A DNA stretch of 64,000 nucleotides, taken from assembly GCF_014204795.1 (NCBI RefSeq), contig NZ_JACHMB010000001.1:7886501-7950500 (forward strand), read 5' to 3'. Made by a program: the position numbers and the translations under genes. Positions within the stretch are counted from its first letter, which is position 1. The number at the start of each line of letters is the position of its first letter. Below are positions 23,664 to 31,559 of the stretch, one piece after another. Origin of the DNA: Nonomuraea jabiensis (GTDB taxonomy: Bacteria; Actinomycetota; Actinomycetes; Streptosporangiales; Streptosporangiaceae). Under the pieces are notes generated by a model. The model searched no databases and had not been told where the DNA came from. It saw only the letters and a program-made list of their open reading frames with translations.

Positions 23664-24920
23664 TCACTTCGTGAGGCGTCTCGGTCGCTGGGACCCGCTG
23701 CCTTCCCTCGTCGCTCCGGTCGCTTCGCTCCCTGCGCTCCTCAGTCCAGGCAGCGGCGCTCCCTCGAGCGTGAAGTGCTGCTGGATGGCGACCGCGGCGG
23801 CGCCGCGGGCCCACTGCTCGAACGATCGCGGGCGCAGCAGCAGGCGGCAGTCGGCGGCCGCGCCGAACGCCTGGGCCGCGAAGGACCGGTTGAGCTGCTC
23901 CTCGAACAGGCCGTACGAGGCCAGCCCCGGCACGTCCCCGGTCACGATGATCCGCTCCGGCCCGAACAGGTTGGCCATCGCGGCCATGGCCAGCCCGATG
24001 GCGTGCCCCGCGCGGGCGAACACCTCGCGCACCGCCGGATCGCCGGCGTGGGCGGCGTCGATGGCCGCCTCCACGGTCAGCGACGCGTCGCCGGAGGCCG
24101 CGCGCGCGGCCGCCAGCAGGGGCGCCGTGCCGGCGATGGCCTCGACGCAGCCGCGCCCGCCGCAGTGGCACTCGGGCTCGTCACGCCCGACGGGGATGTG
24201 GCCGATCTCCCCGGCCACCCCGTGCGCGCCGGCCACCACCCGGTCGTTGACCACCAGCCCGCACCCTATCCCGACCCCCACCGTGACCAGGGCGAACGAC
24301 GACGTGCCCACCCCGTCGCCGAACCACTGCTCGGCCACGGTGAGCGACTTGACGTCGTTGTCGATCGTGACGATCAGGCCCGTGGCCTCGGCGGCCAGCC
24401 GTGCCAGCGGCACCTGGTGCCACTGCAGGAAAGGGGAGTAGCGCACCACCCCGTGGGCCTTGTCGACGTCGCCCGACACGGCCAGGCCCAGCGCGTGGCA
24501 GCGCTCGCCGTAGGCCGGGTCGGCGGCCAGCAGCTCGGCGACCAGCTCGGCCAGCGCCGAGACCACGCCCTCGGCCGACGTCGTGGCCAGCGGGCGGTGC
24601 GCCGAGACCAGCGGCTGCGCGCGCAGGTCGGTGACCACGCCGATGAGCTCCTCGTGGGTGATCTTCACCCCGCAGAAGAACTCCCGCTCCGGCCTGATGG
24701 ACAGCGGGCTGGCCGGGCGGCCCGCGCCCGGCGCCGTACGCTCGGTCGCCTCGAGCTCCTCCAGGTAGCCCGCCTCGATGAACGGCCGGGCGGCCTTGGT
24801 GACGGCGGCGGACGACAGCCCGCTCCGCTTGGCGATCTCCACCCGGGAGACCGGCCCCTGCGTCAGCACCATGGTGAACACGGTGGCCGCCGCGGGAGTC
24901 GACGTGAGCCGAGGGTGCAT
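23664..24920 (-). CDS. ROK family transcriptional repressor
   Basis: A 418-residue ROK regulator. The N-terminal winged helix (about 10-70) has VSRVEIAKRSGLSSAAVTKA as its helix-turn-helix. The ROK sugar-kinase-like domain contains IDNDVKSLTVAEQWFGDGVG, GIGCGLVVND and VAGEIGHIPV, and the zinc-binding motif ECHCGGRGCVEA. The start is fixed at ATG 24918-24920 by the -10 box TACTAT 7 nt upstream, giving a leaderless mRNA. The 27-bp palindrome beside its promoter recurs at 15.9 kb, so it very likely represses itself, the GH36 gene, the importer and the lyase operon. A free sugar or sugar phosphate from the polymer (for instance galactose) is the expected inducer. Confidence 0.92.
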   Translation of the reverse strand: MHPRLTSTPAAATVFTMVLTQGPVSRVEIAKRSGLSSAAVTKAARPFIEAGYLEELEATERTAPGAGRPASPLSIRPEREFFCGVKITHEELIGVVTDLRAQPLVSAHRPLATTSAEGVVSALAELVAELLAADPAYGERCHALGLAVSGDVDKAHGVVRYSPFLQWHQVPLARLAAEATGLIVTIDNDVKSLTVAEQWFGDGVGTSSFALVTVGVGIGCGLVVNDRVVAGAHGVAGEIGHIPVGRDEPECHCGGRGCVEAIAGTAPLLAAARAASGDASLTVEAAIDAAHAGDPAVREVFARAGHAIGLAMAAMANLFGPERIIVTGDVPGLASYGLFEEQLNRSFAAQAFGAAADCRLLLRPRSFEQWARGAAAVAIQQHFTLEGAPLPGLRSAGSEATGATREGSGSQRPRRLTK

Positions 24921-24927
24921 GTGTGCA

Positions 24928-24933
24928 ATAGTA
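24928..24933 (-). promoter_or_regulatory. -10 box of the leaderless ROK transcript
   Basis: TACTAT on the minus strand lies exactly 7 nt before ATG 24920. A weak TTCTTG 17 nt upstream could serve as -35 and lies inside the ROK operator. Confidence 0.55.
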
Positions 24934-24938
24934 GCAGT

Positions 24939-24963
24939 AATTAACTTCGTCAAGAATTGAATT
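24939..24963. promoter_or_regulatory. ROK-family operator, copy 2
   Basis: The same 25-bp imperfect palindrome as at 15887-15911, centred at 24951 between the divergent ROK and GH36 genes. Identity extends over 27 bp (24937-24963). Confidence 0.75.
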
Positions 24964-24985
24964 CGAGCGGGGTCGTGCCTAGGCT
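24957..24985 (+). promoter_or_regulatory. promoter of the GH36 gene, leaderless
   Basis: -35 TTGAAT (24957-24962), 17-nt spacer, -10 TAGGCT (24980-24985), then 7 nt to ATG 24993. The TTG at 24957 that could look like a start codon is the -35 box itself. Confidence 0.75.
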
Positions 24986-24992
24986 CCCGGTC

Positions 24993-27059
24993 ATGCGATC
25001 GGTGACCTTCGACGCCTCCAGCCGCAGGTGGCTGCTGCGTACCCCGGGCACGAGCTACGTCGTCGCCCTCGCGGACGACGACGCCCCCCGCTGCCTGCAC
25101 TGGGGCCCCGCGCTGACCGCCGAGCAGGCCGCCAGCCTCCCCGGCCCCGCCGCGTTCGGGGCCAGCAGCTTCGACAGCACGGCGGGCGAGGAGGAGCTGG
25201 TCTCCGAGGTGGGGGCGCGGTTCGAGACGCCGTCGCTGCAGGTCGTCCTCCCGGGCGGCGACCGGGGGATCGAGTGGCGGCACGACGGTCACGAGATCGA
25301 CGGCGGCCACCTCACGCTGCGCTTCTCCGACCGCCGCCATCCCCTCCTGGTCGAGCTGCACTACCGGGTGCACGACGACAGCGACGCGATCGAACGCTGG
25401 ACCGTGCTGCGGCCGCAGGTGCCGGTGACCGTGCTGCGGTGCGACTCGGCGGCCTGGAGCGTTCCTGCGCTGGACGGCTACCGGCTCAGCCACGTCACGG
25501 GCGGCTGGAGCTCGGAGCACGCGCTGAGCCGTACCGAACTGCCCGTGGGGGAGACGGCGCTGACCAGCAGGCGCGGGCTGAGCAGCCACCACGCGAACCC
25601 CTGGCTCATGATCGACGGCGGCGACGCGGGCGAGCGGCACGGCGAGGTGTGGAGCTGCGCCCTGGCCTGGAGCGGGAGCTGGCGCGTCACGCTCACCCGC
25701 ACGACCTCCGGGCGGGCGAGCTGGACCGGCGGGTTCGGCCACGAGGGCCTCACCTGGCGGCTGGAGCCGGGCGAGGAGTGGGTGACGCCGGTGTTCGCCG
25801 GCGTGTACGCGCCCGATGGGTACGGCGAGGCCAGCCGGCGCTGGCACGACCACGTCGCCAGGCACGTCCTGCCCCGCCCGGACGAGCCGCGCCCGGTCGT
25901 CTACAACGCCTGGGAGGCCGTCGGCTTCGACGTGAACGAGGCCAACCAGCGCGACCTCGCGCGGCTGGCCGCCCGGGTGGGGGCGGAGCTGTTCGTGATG
26001 GACGACGCGTGGTTCGGCGGGCGCACCGGCGACAGCGCGGGGCTCGGCGACTGGTGGGTCAACGACGAGCGCTTCCCCGACGGGCTGAGCCCGCTCATCG
26101 ACGAGGTGCACCGGCTCGGCATGCGCTTCGGCCTGTGGGTCGAGCCCGAGATGGTCAACCCCGACAGCGACCTCTACCGCGCCAACCCCGACTGGGTCCT
26201 GCACATGCCGGGCCGCTCCCGCACGCTGCTGCGCAACCAGCTCGTGCTGAACTTCGCCCGGCCCGACGTCGCCGACTGGGCACACAAATGGCTGCACAAG
26301 CTGGTCTCCGAGCACGCCGTGGACTTCCTGAAGTGGGACTTCAACCGCGCCTTCACCGAGGCGGGCCGGCCCGGCGACCCGGACCAGGACCGGCTCTGGA
26401 TCGACCACGTCAGGGCCGTCTACTCGATCATGGACCGGCTCCGCGCCGACCACCCGCACCTGCGCATCGAGGCGTGCGCGGGCGGCGGCGGCCGTACCGA
26501 CCTGGGCATCCTGGCCCGCACCGACCAGGTGTGGACCTCCGACAACACCGACGCCCACGACCGCATCGCGATCCAGCGCGGATTCAGCCAGGTGTACCCG
26601 GCCCGGGCCATGGCCGCCTGGGTCACCGACAGCCCGAACCCGCTCACCGGGCGGGCCGTCCCGCTCCGCTTCCGGTTCCACGTGGCGATGGCCGGGGCGC
26701 TCGGGCTCGGCGGCGACCTCGCCCGCTGGAGCGAGGCCGAGCTGTCCGAGGCGGCCGAGCTGGTGGCCGTCTACAAGGACATCCGGCCCGTCGTGCAGTT
26801 CGGGCGGTTGTGGCGGCTTCCGTACGGGGTGCAGTACGTGCACGGGGATCGGGTGGTGGTGCTCGCCTGGCACGGGCCGGTCGCGTTCGGCACGCCGATC
26901 GCCCCGCTCCGCCTGGCCGGGCTCGACCCGGACGGCCGCTACCGGGACGAGGACACCGGCACGGTGCACCACGGCGCGGTGCTGATGTCACGCGGCCTGC
27001 CGCCGCTGACGCCCGGCGGCGGCTACACCAGCACCCTGCTCCGCCTGCGCGCCTGCTGA
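24993..27059 (+). CDS. GH36 alpha-galactosidase
   Basis: A 688-residue classic GH36 enzyme (RafA/AgaA type) with an N-terminal beta-supersandwich, a catalytic barrel and a C-terminal beta domain. Diagnostic segments are LFVMDDAWFGGR, FGLWVEPEMVNPDSDLYR, nucleophile D449 in FLKWDFNR, EACAGGGGRTDLGIL, and acid/base D517 in WTSDNTDAHDR. There is no signal peptide, so it cleaves imported alpha-galactosides in the cytoplasm. The start is ATG 24993 because the promoter occupies the upstream in-frame TTG. It is divergent from the ROK gene and repressed through the shared operator. Confidence 0.93.
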   Translation: MRSVTFDASSRRWLLRTPGTSYVVALADDDAPRCLHWGPALTAEQAASLPGPAAFGASSFDSTAGEEELVSEVGARFETPSLQVVLPGGDRGIEWRHDGHEIDGGHLTLRFSDRRHPLLVELHYRVHDDSDAIERWTVLRPQVPVTVLRCDSAAWSVPALDGYRLSHVTGGWSSEHALSRTELPVGETALTSRRGLSSHHANPWLMIDGGDAGERHGEVWSCALAWSGSWRVTLTRTTSGRASWTGGFGHEGLTWRLEPGEEWVTPVFAGVYAPDGYGEASRRWHDHVARHVLPRPDEPRPVVYNAWEAVGFDVNEANQRDLARLAARVGAELFVMDDAWFGGRTGDSAGLGDWWVNDERFPDGLSPLIDEVHRLGMRFGLWVEPEMVNPDSDLYRANPDWVLHMPGRSRTLLRNQLVLNFARPDVADWAHKWLHKLVSEHAVDFLKWDFNRAFTEAGRPGDPDQDRLWIDHVRAVYSIMDRLRADHPHLRIEACAGGGGRTDLGILARTDQVWTSDNTDAHDRIAIQRGFSQVYPARAMAAWVTDSPNPLTGRAVPLRFRFHVAMAGALGLGGDLARWSEAELSEAAELVAVYKDIRPVVQFGRLWRLPYGVQYVHGDRVVVLAWHGPVAFGTPIAPLRLAGLDPDGRYRDEDTGTVHHGAVLMSRGLPPLTPGGGYTSTLLRLRAC

Positions 27060-27081
27060 CCCCATCGGATCACTGGGCGGA

Positions 27082-28290
27082 TCAGCGCGTGACCTCCCGC
27101 CGCAGCTCCTCAAGGGCCTCCTCCACCAGGCCCGGGAGCCGGTCGCCGTGCGCGAGCGCGGCGGACAGGACGCAGGAGACGACGACGGCCGTGTCGCTGT
27201 AGAGCATCGACACGGCCGCTCCGCCGGTGTCGTACGCGGGCGGGACGGCGAAGCAGCCGTCCAGGGGCAGGCTCATCCCGATGGCGCTCACCGTCATCCG
27301 GCCCGGGAACGCCTTCGGCGCGAGCCACCTGAGCAGCCGGAACACTACCGCGGGGGCGTTGACGGGATAGCGGTCGCGCCGGTAGACGGCCATCCGCTCG
27401 AAACTCGTCTGCTCCATGACCGCGCGCAGCCGCTCGCGCGCCACGGGTTCGGCGCAGGGCAGGACGACCGGCATGATGGTCGCGCCGTTGCCCAGGCCGC
27501 CGTCGCGCAGCCGGCCGTTCAGGTTGAGCGGGAAGCAGACGGTCGTGCCCCGGCGGCCCGCCTTGCGCCAGTGTGCCGGGTTCCAGGCCCGCAGCGCGCC
27601 GGCCAGCACGGCCAGCCCGACCTGCGGGACGCTGGCGCCGGTCGCGGCGGCGATCTCGCGGAAGGCGGCGCGGTCGAGGCGGAGGAAGAACGTCCGCGCC
27701 CTGCCGGTCCCGCCCGGGGGCGGTCGGAGCCGCGCCGACGGGGCCGCCAGCCGGGCCGCCGTGGCGAGCAGCCGCATCCATGCCATGGCCGGCGCCCGCC
27801 CCGCCACGTCCGGATCGGGCGCCGGGACGGTCCTGCCCAGCAGCACGGCCCGCGTCGCGATCCGGGCCACCCCCACGCCGTCCTGGAAGGCGTGGTGCGC
27901 GCGGTAGCACAGGACGTGCTCGTCCGCGGCGTACCCGTGCACGACCATCAGGCTCCACAGCGGGTGCTCCGGCAGCAGCCGGTTGTCCCTGACGGCGTCC
28001 ACCACGGCCGCGCCCACGTCCCGGCCCGGCGCCACCTGGTACTCCACGACGTGGCAGGCGGGGTCGAAGGCGGGATCCGGCTCCCACCCCCCGCGGGCCG
28101 GCCGGTAGGTCAGGACCGGCGCCCGCGCGGCCGACTCGGCGACCAGCCGCCGCAGCTCGCCGGAGTCGGGCGCGGGGCCGGGCATCCGCGCCGCGAAGGC
28201 GATGTGCAGCCGGTGGTCGCCGGCCGAGCCGACCTCGCCGAGAAAGAGCCGGTCCGGCCCTGCCGGCGGTACGGTCCCAGCAGCTCGCAT
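27082..28290 (-). CDS. wax ester synthase/diacylglycerol acyltransferase-like acyltransferase
   Basis: A 402-residue protein of the WS/DGAT (condensation-like) superfamily. The catalytic HHxxxDG motif is HHAFQDG at 132-138. Further family landmarks are TVCFPLNLNGRLRDGGLGNG (compare the PLNxR and NG motifs) and, near the C-terminus, VSAIGMSLPLDGCFAVPPAY. It is shorter than the about 460-residue mycobacterial enzymes and begins close to the acyltransferase core. It starts 7 nt after an acyl carrier protein gene, so the acyl donor may be ACP-bound rather than CoA-bound, unlike typical triacylglycerol synthases. It ends 22 bp from the convergent GH36 gene. Confidence 0.8.
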   Translation of the reverse strand: MRAAGTVPPAGPDRLFLGEVGSAGDHRLHIAFAARMPGPAPDSGELRRLVAESAARAPVLTYRPARGGWEPDPAFDPACHVVEYQVAPGRDVGAAVVDAVRDNRLLPEHPLWSLMVVHGYAADEHVLCYRAHHAFQDGVGVARIATRAVLLGRTVPAPDPDVAGRAPAMAWMRLLATAARLAAPSARLRPPPGGTGRARTFFLRLDRAAFREIAAATGASVPQVGLAVLAGALRAWNPAHWRKAGRRGTTVCFPLNLNGRLRDGGLGNGATIMPVVLPCAEPVARERLRAVMEQTSFERMAVYRRDRYPVNAPAVVFRLLRWLAPKAFPGRMTVSAIGMSLPLDGCFAVPPAYDTGGAAVSMLYSDTAVVVSCVLSAALAHGDRLPGLVEEALEELRREVTR

Positions 28291-28297
28291 GGCCGGG

Positions 28298-28555
28298 CTA
28301 ACCGGCCGTGTGCCGCGCGAGGTACGAACGGTGCGCCAGCCGGGCGACGTCCCCGACCGTCATCTCCGTCGTGAAGTCGGACGGGTCGATGTCCAGCCCG
28401 TGACCGCCCAGCGCCGCCCGCAGTTCGAGCACGCTCATGCTGTCGGACTCGAGATCGTCCTCGAACGTCGTCTGCGGGGTGACGGCCGCGGGGTCGACGA
28501 CGTAGATCTCGGCGCAGCACTGGCGTACGAGCCGCAGGATGTCTTCCTCGGACAA
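28298..28555 (-). CDS. acyl carrier protein
   Basis: An 85-residue carrier protein with the phosphopantetheine attachment Ser39 in ESDSMSVLEL and acidic helix II. The start is TTG 28555 (MSEEDILRLVRQ): AGGAAAGG lies 8 nt upstream of it. An ATG 54 nt earlier adds a Pro-rich stretch unlike any ACP. It is directly upstream of the WS/DGAT-like gene with a 7-nt gap, implying that it carries the acyl chain used by that enzyme. No adenylating enzyme or ketosynthase is near, so the loading enzyme must lie elsewhere. Confidence 0.82.
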   Translation of the reverse strand: MSEEDILRLVRQCCAEIYVVDPAAVTPQTTFEDDLESDSMSVLELRAALGGHGLDIDPSDFTTEMTVGDVARLAHRSYLARHTAG

Positions 28556-28737
28556 GAGCCTCGCCTTTCCTCGGGGGTCCGTCGGGGGGTCCGTTGGGGG
28601 CACCAGCATGTCGCCGCGCGGCAGGCCCGGGCGGCGCCGGAGTCCTCGTGTCCGGTCAAGAACGGCCCTGGACTGGTCGATCAGCGCGGGGCCGCGCGAT
28701 GCCTCGTGCGGCGCCGGGAGCAGGTAGAACGGGGGGT

Positions 28738-29268
28738 GTGCGATTCGGTGTGCGGCAGTTCGAGCTGTCCCTGATGCACCGGATGCGCGATCTCAACCCC
28801 GCGCGGGTGGAGGACGCGCTCCGGGACATGGGCGCGACCAGGGCGGAGCTGCGGGCCGCGCACGCCCAGTGGACCAGGATACTCCACTCGCCGAGGGCGC
28901 CGAAGACGCTCCGGCCGCTGCTCGGCCGCCCCGCCTACGAGGGCACCACCGCCGTGGGCAGCCTCACCTGCGGCGTGTCCCGCTGGGCCCTGCCGTCCTG
29001 GCCCGGCCTGGAGTTCGAGGTCCTGTACGGGCCCGGCGGCGAGACGTGGAACCAGTGGTTCGTCCGCCCCGGGGACCCCAGGGCGCTGCCCTTCGCCGAG
29101 CTGGAGCCCTGGAGCTGCGTGGTCGCCGACGTCGCCGCGAGCTTCCCCGGCGCCGTCCACCAGGAGGGCCAGGCTCCGCACCATTGGGCGCTCGACTTCG
29201 GCCACGGCCGCGCCACCTACCGTGCCCGGTTCGTCTACGGCCTCTGCCAGCGGATCGACCCCGTGTAG
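28738..29268 (+). CDS. hypothetical protein
   Basis: A 176-residue protein of good coding quality with no family recognised. GTG 28738 follows a G-run and a TAGAAC hexamer 7 nt upstream; a second GTG 12 nt later is the alternative. It has a helical N-terminal part (MHRMRDLNPARVEDALRDMG, then AELRAAHAQWTRILHS) and a Trp-rich C-terminal part (SRWALPSWPGLEFEVLYGPG, GETWNQWFVRPGD). There are no signal peptide, membrane segments or visible catalytic motif. Divergent from the ACP gene. Confidence 0.55.
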   Translation: MRFGVRQFELSLMHRMRDLNPARVEDALRDMGATRAELRAAHAQWTRILHSPRAPKTLRPLLGRPAYEGTTAVGSLTCGVSRWALPSWPGLEFEVLYGPGGETWNQWFVRPGDPRALPFAELEPWSCVVADVAASFPGAVHQEGQAPHHWALDFGHGRATYRARFVYGLCQRIDPV

Positions 29269-29350
29269 CCCGGGAGGCCGGCTGGAAAGCTTCGAAGATC
29301 GATCGCATGATGAGGGTCCGGGTTTCCTGAGGAAGAAAAGGTGACGAAAT

Positions 29351-29695
29351 ATGCTCCGTGCCCTCGCCGTGTCCGTGGCCGCCGGGATCCTCTCGTTCGG
29401 GGGAGCGTCCCCGGCTCAGGCGAGCGTCACCTGCCCACCGGAGGGCGCCGTCTGCCAGGAGATCCGCGGGGTGCCCGGTGACCACTACTACTGGTTCACG
29501 ATCGAGCCCGCGCCGGCCACGGCCGCCTTCACCTTCACCGTCAACGGCGCCCTCACCCCCGGCTCCCTCACGACGTTCACCGCGGGCACCGCGCTCGAAG
29601 GCGACTTCCGGCCCGCCCTGGTGCTGGTCAGCGGGGACCGGGTCTGCATGCGCGCCGGCGGCCTGAGCGGCGAGTACTGCGCCACCACGCCCTAG
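29351..29695 (+). CDS. small secreted protein
   Basis: A 114-residue protein with a Sec signal (LRALAVSVAAGILSFGGASP, cleavage near AQA) and a mature part of about 90 residues containing four cysteines (TCPPEGAVC, RVCMRAG, EYCATTP), which could form two disulphides. ATG 29351 is preceded by GAGGAAGAAAAGG. The layout (VPGDHYYWFTI, then a beta-rich core) suggests an extracellular beta-sandwich. Family unknown. Confidence 0.62.
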   Translation: MLRALAVSVAAGILSFGGASPAQASVTCPPEGAVCQEIRGVPGDHYYWFTIEPAPATAAFTFTVNGALTPGSLTTFTAGTALEGDFRPALVLVSGDRVCMRAGGLSGEYCATTP

Positions 29696-29704
29696 CCCGG
29701 ACGG

Positions 29705-29737
29705 TTCTTTACTGTTCTGTACAAAATCCGCTAGCCT
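29705..29737 (+). promoter_or_regulatory. TetR operator and leaderless promoter
   Basis: Operator 29705-29726 has arms TTCTTTAC and GTACAAAA. The promoter is -35 TTACTG (29709-29714), 17-nt spacer, -10 TAGCCT (29732-29737), 7 nt to ATG 29745. The operator covers the -35 region. A second, inverted copy lies at 30371-30392. Confidence 0.65.
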
Positions 29738-29744
29738 CCTCTCC

Positions 29745-30323
29745 ATGGGCAGGCCACGGGAGTTCAGTGATCGGGCGGTCGTCGACGCCGCGATGGAGGT
29801 CTTCTGGGAGAAGGGGTACGAGGCGACCTCGACCCAGGACCTGTGCGAGCGCACCGGGCTCGGCCGCGGCAGCCTCTACAACGCCTTCGGCAGCAAGCAC
29901 CGTCTCTACGAGGAGGCGATCCGCCGATACGCCGAGACCAGGGCCGAGGCGCAGCTGGCGATGCTGGCCGAGCCCGGGTCGGTGCGTGCGCGGCTCAGGG
30001 ACCTCATGCTCGGCGTGATCGACGCCGACATGGCGGACCCGGGCCGGCGCGGTTGCCTGGCGCTCAACGCCGCCACCGAGTCCAGTGGGCGCACCGAGGC
30101 GGTCGCGGGGCTGGTGCGGCGGCAGTTCACCGACCTGGAGCAGGCGCTCCAGCGGCTGGTCGAGATCGGCCAGAGCACGGGCGAGCTGTCGGCGGACCGG
30201 CCGCCGCGGCAGGTGGCGCGGGCGTTCCAGAGCGCCTACTACGGCCTGCGCGTGCTCGCCAAGGTCACCGACGACCGGGACGCCCTCCTCGACGTCGTCG
30301 AAGGGGCCGTCGCCGCCCTGTAA
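29745..30323 (+). CDS. TetR/AcrR family transcriptional regulator
   Basis: A 192-residue TetR regulator with helix-turn-helix at about residues 12-55 (AAMEVFWEKGYEATSTQDLC, then GLGRGSLYNAFGSKHRLYEE). The C-terminal domain is of the TetR_C_16/YxaF-like type (GRRGCLALNAATESSGRTEA). The mRNA is probably leaderless. Matching operators in front of this gene and in front of the MFS gene 85 bp downstream show that it very likely controls both itself and the exporter, the classic drug-efflux arrangement. A rho-independent-like terminator separates the two genes. Confidence 0.9.
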   Translation: MGRPREFSDRAVVDAAMEVFWEKGYEATSTQDLCERTGLGRGSLYNAFGSKHRLYEEAIRRYAETRAEAQLAMLAEPGSVRARLRDLMLGVIDADMADPGRRGCLALNAATESSGRTEAVAGLVRRQFTDLEQALQRLVEIGQSTGELSADRPPRQVARAFQSAYYGLRVLAKVTDDRDALLDVVEGAVAAL

Positions 30324-30330
30324 CGGGCCT

Positions 30331-30360
30331 GGCCGCGGTTCATGGAGCCGCGGCCTTTTT
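30331..30360 (+). terminator. rho-independent terminator after the TetR gene
   Basis: GGCCGCGG and CCGCGGCC form an 8-bp GC stem with a 9-nt loop, followed by TTTTT (30356-30360). The TetR gene is therefore transcribed as a single unit. Confidence 0.8.
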
Positions 30361-30370
30361 GCCGCCCTAG

Positions 30371-30392
30371 TTCTGTACTGATCTGTAAAGAA
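30371..30392 (+). promoter_or_regulatory. second TetR operator, before the MFS gene
   Basis: Arms TTCTGTAC and GTAAAGAA; its reverse complement matches the operator at 29705 at most positions (TTCTTTAC start, GTACA core). It lies 15 nt before the MFS start codon. Confidence 0.65.
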
Positions 30393-30407
30393 AGAGAGTG
30401 AAAGCCG

Positions 30408-31559
30408 ATGAGGCTCAGTGTGCCGTCGTTGATGTGGTGTGTGTTCGGGATCACGACCGGCGAGTTCGTCATCGCCGGCATCCTGCCCGGCATCGCCACC
30501 GACCTGGCCGTCTCGATCCCGGCCGCCGGGCTGCTGGTGACGGCGTACGCCATCGGGATGATCGTCGGCGGGCCCGTGCTGACGGCCCTCACCGCCCGCT
30601 TCCCGCGCAAGCCGCTCATCCTGGTGCTGCTCGGGATCACGATCGCCGGGAACCTGGCCTCCGCGCTCGCCCCCGCGTACGGCGTGCTCTTCGCGGCCCG
30701 GGTCGTCACGTCGCTGGTGACCTCCACGTTCTTCGCCAACGCGATCGTCATCGCGGTGTCCGGCGCCGCGCCGGGCAAGCAGGCGTCCACCGTCTCCAAG
30801 CTGGTCTTCGGCATGAACCTGTCGATGATCCTGGGCGCGCCGATCGGCACGTTCATCGGCAACGCCCACGGCTGGCGGGCCACGTTCCTGGCGGTCGCGG
30901 CGTGCTGCGCGGCCGGGTTCGCGCTGGTCGCGCGGCTGGTGCCGGACGTGCGCGAGCCGTCCGGCGGCGGCTCGGCCGTGAGCGAGCTGCGCGTCCTGCG
31001 CGACCGGGACGTGCTGCTCGCCATCGCGGTCACGGCCGTGGGCAACGCGGGGCTGCTCATGGTGTTCACCTTCTTCGCGCCCCTGGTCACGGACGTCACC
31101 GGCTTCGCCGGCGCTGCGGTGGCGGCCCTGCTGCTGGTGTACGGGGTGGGCGCGGCCCTGGGCAACTTCCTCGGCGGCCGGCTGTCGGACCGGGCGCCGA
31201 GGGCCGCGCAGCTCGGGCTGCTGGGCGTGCTCGCGGCGGTGCTCGTCCTCATGTGGGCGGGCAGCGGCAGCATGGCGGTGACGGCGGTCATGGTGTTCGT
31301 GCTGGGCGCGGCGGGGTTCGCAGTCATCCCCGGCATGCAGGCGCGCGTCCTGGCCACCGCCTCGGCGGCGCCCACCCTGGCCATGGCGGTCAACGCCTCC
31401 GCCTACCAGCTGGCCGCCGCCTTCGCCGCCTGGCTCGGGGGCCGCGTCATCGACGGCGGGCTCGGGCTGAGCTCCCTCTACGTCGTGGCCGCCGCGGTCA
31501 CGGTGGCGGGCATCGCGGTCAGCTCGTACGCCTGGCGTCGCTCCCGCGTGCCGGCCTGA
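30408..31559 (+). CDS. MFS transporter, DHA1-type drug efflux
   Basis: A 383-residue major facilitator with 12 predicted membrane segments. It has the DHA1 landmarks: GEFVIAGILPGIATDLAVSI after the first segment, and motif A region MIVGGPVLTALTARFPRKPL between TM2 and TM3. By eye it resembles the chloramphenicol-resistance/arabinose-efflux (CmlR/AraJ) branch. It is controlled by the upstream TetR through the operator 15 nt before its start. The transported compound is unknown. Its 3' end overlaps the convergent MarR gene by 41 bp. Confidence 0.9.
   Translation: MRLSVPSLMWCVFGITTGEFVIAGILPGIATDLAVSIPAAGLLVTAYAIGMIVGGPVLTALTARFPRKPLILVLLGITIAGNLASALAPAYGVLFAARVVTSLVTSTFFANAIVIAVSGAAPGKQASTVSKLVFGMNLSMILGAPIGTFIGNAHGWRATFLAVAACCAAGFALVARLVPDVREPSGGGSAVSELRVLRDRDVLLAIAVTAVGNAGLLMVFTFFAPLVTDVTGFAGAAVAALLLVYGVGAALGNFLGGRLSDRAPRAAQLGLLGVLAAVLVLMWAGSGSMAVTAVMVFVLGAAGFAVIPGMQARVLATASAAPTLAMAVNASAYQLAAAFAAWLGGRVIDGGLGLSSLYVVAAAVTVAGIAVSSYAWRRSRVPA

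Noticed and set aside
23664..26972. A very long minus-strand frame covering both the ROK gene and the complement of the GH36 gene
   Set aside because: Only the part from ATG 24920 down matches a family; the promoter and operator fix the ROK start, and the upstream part is antisense of GH36.
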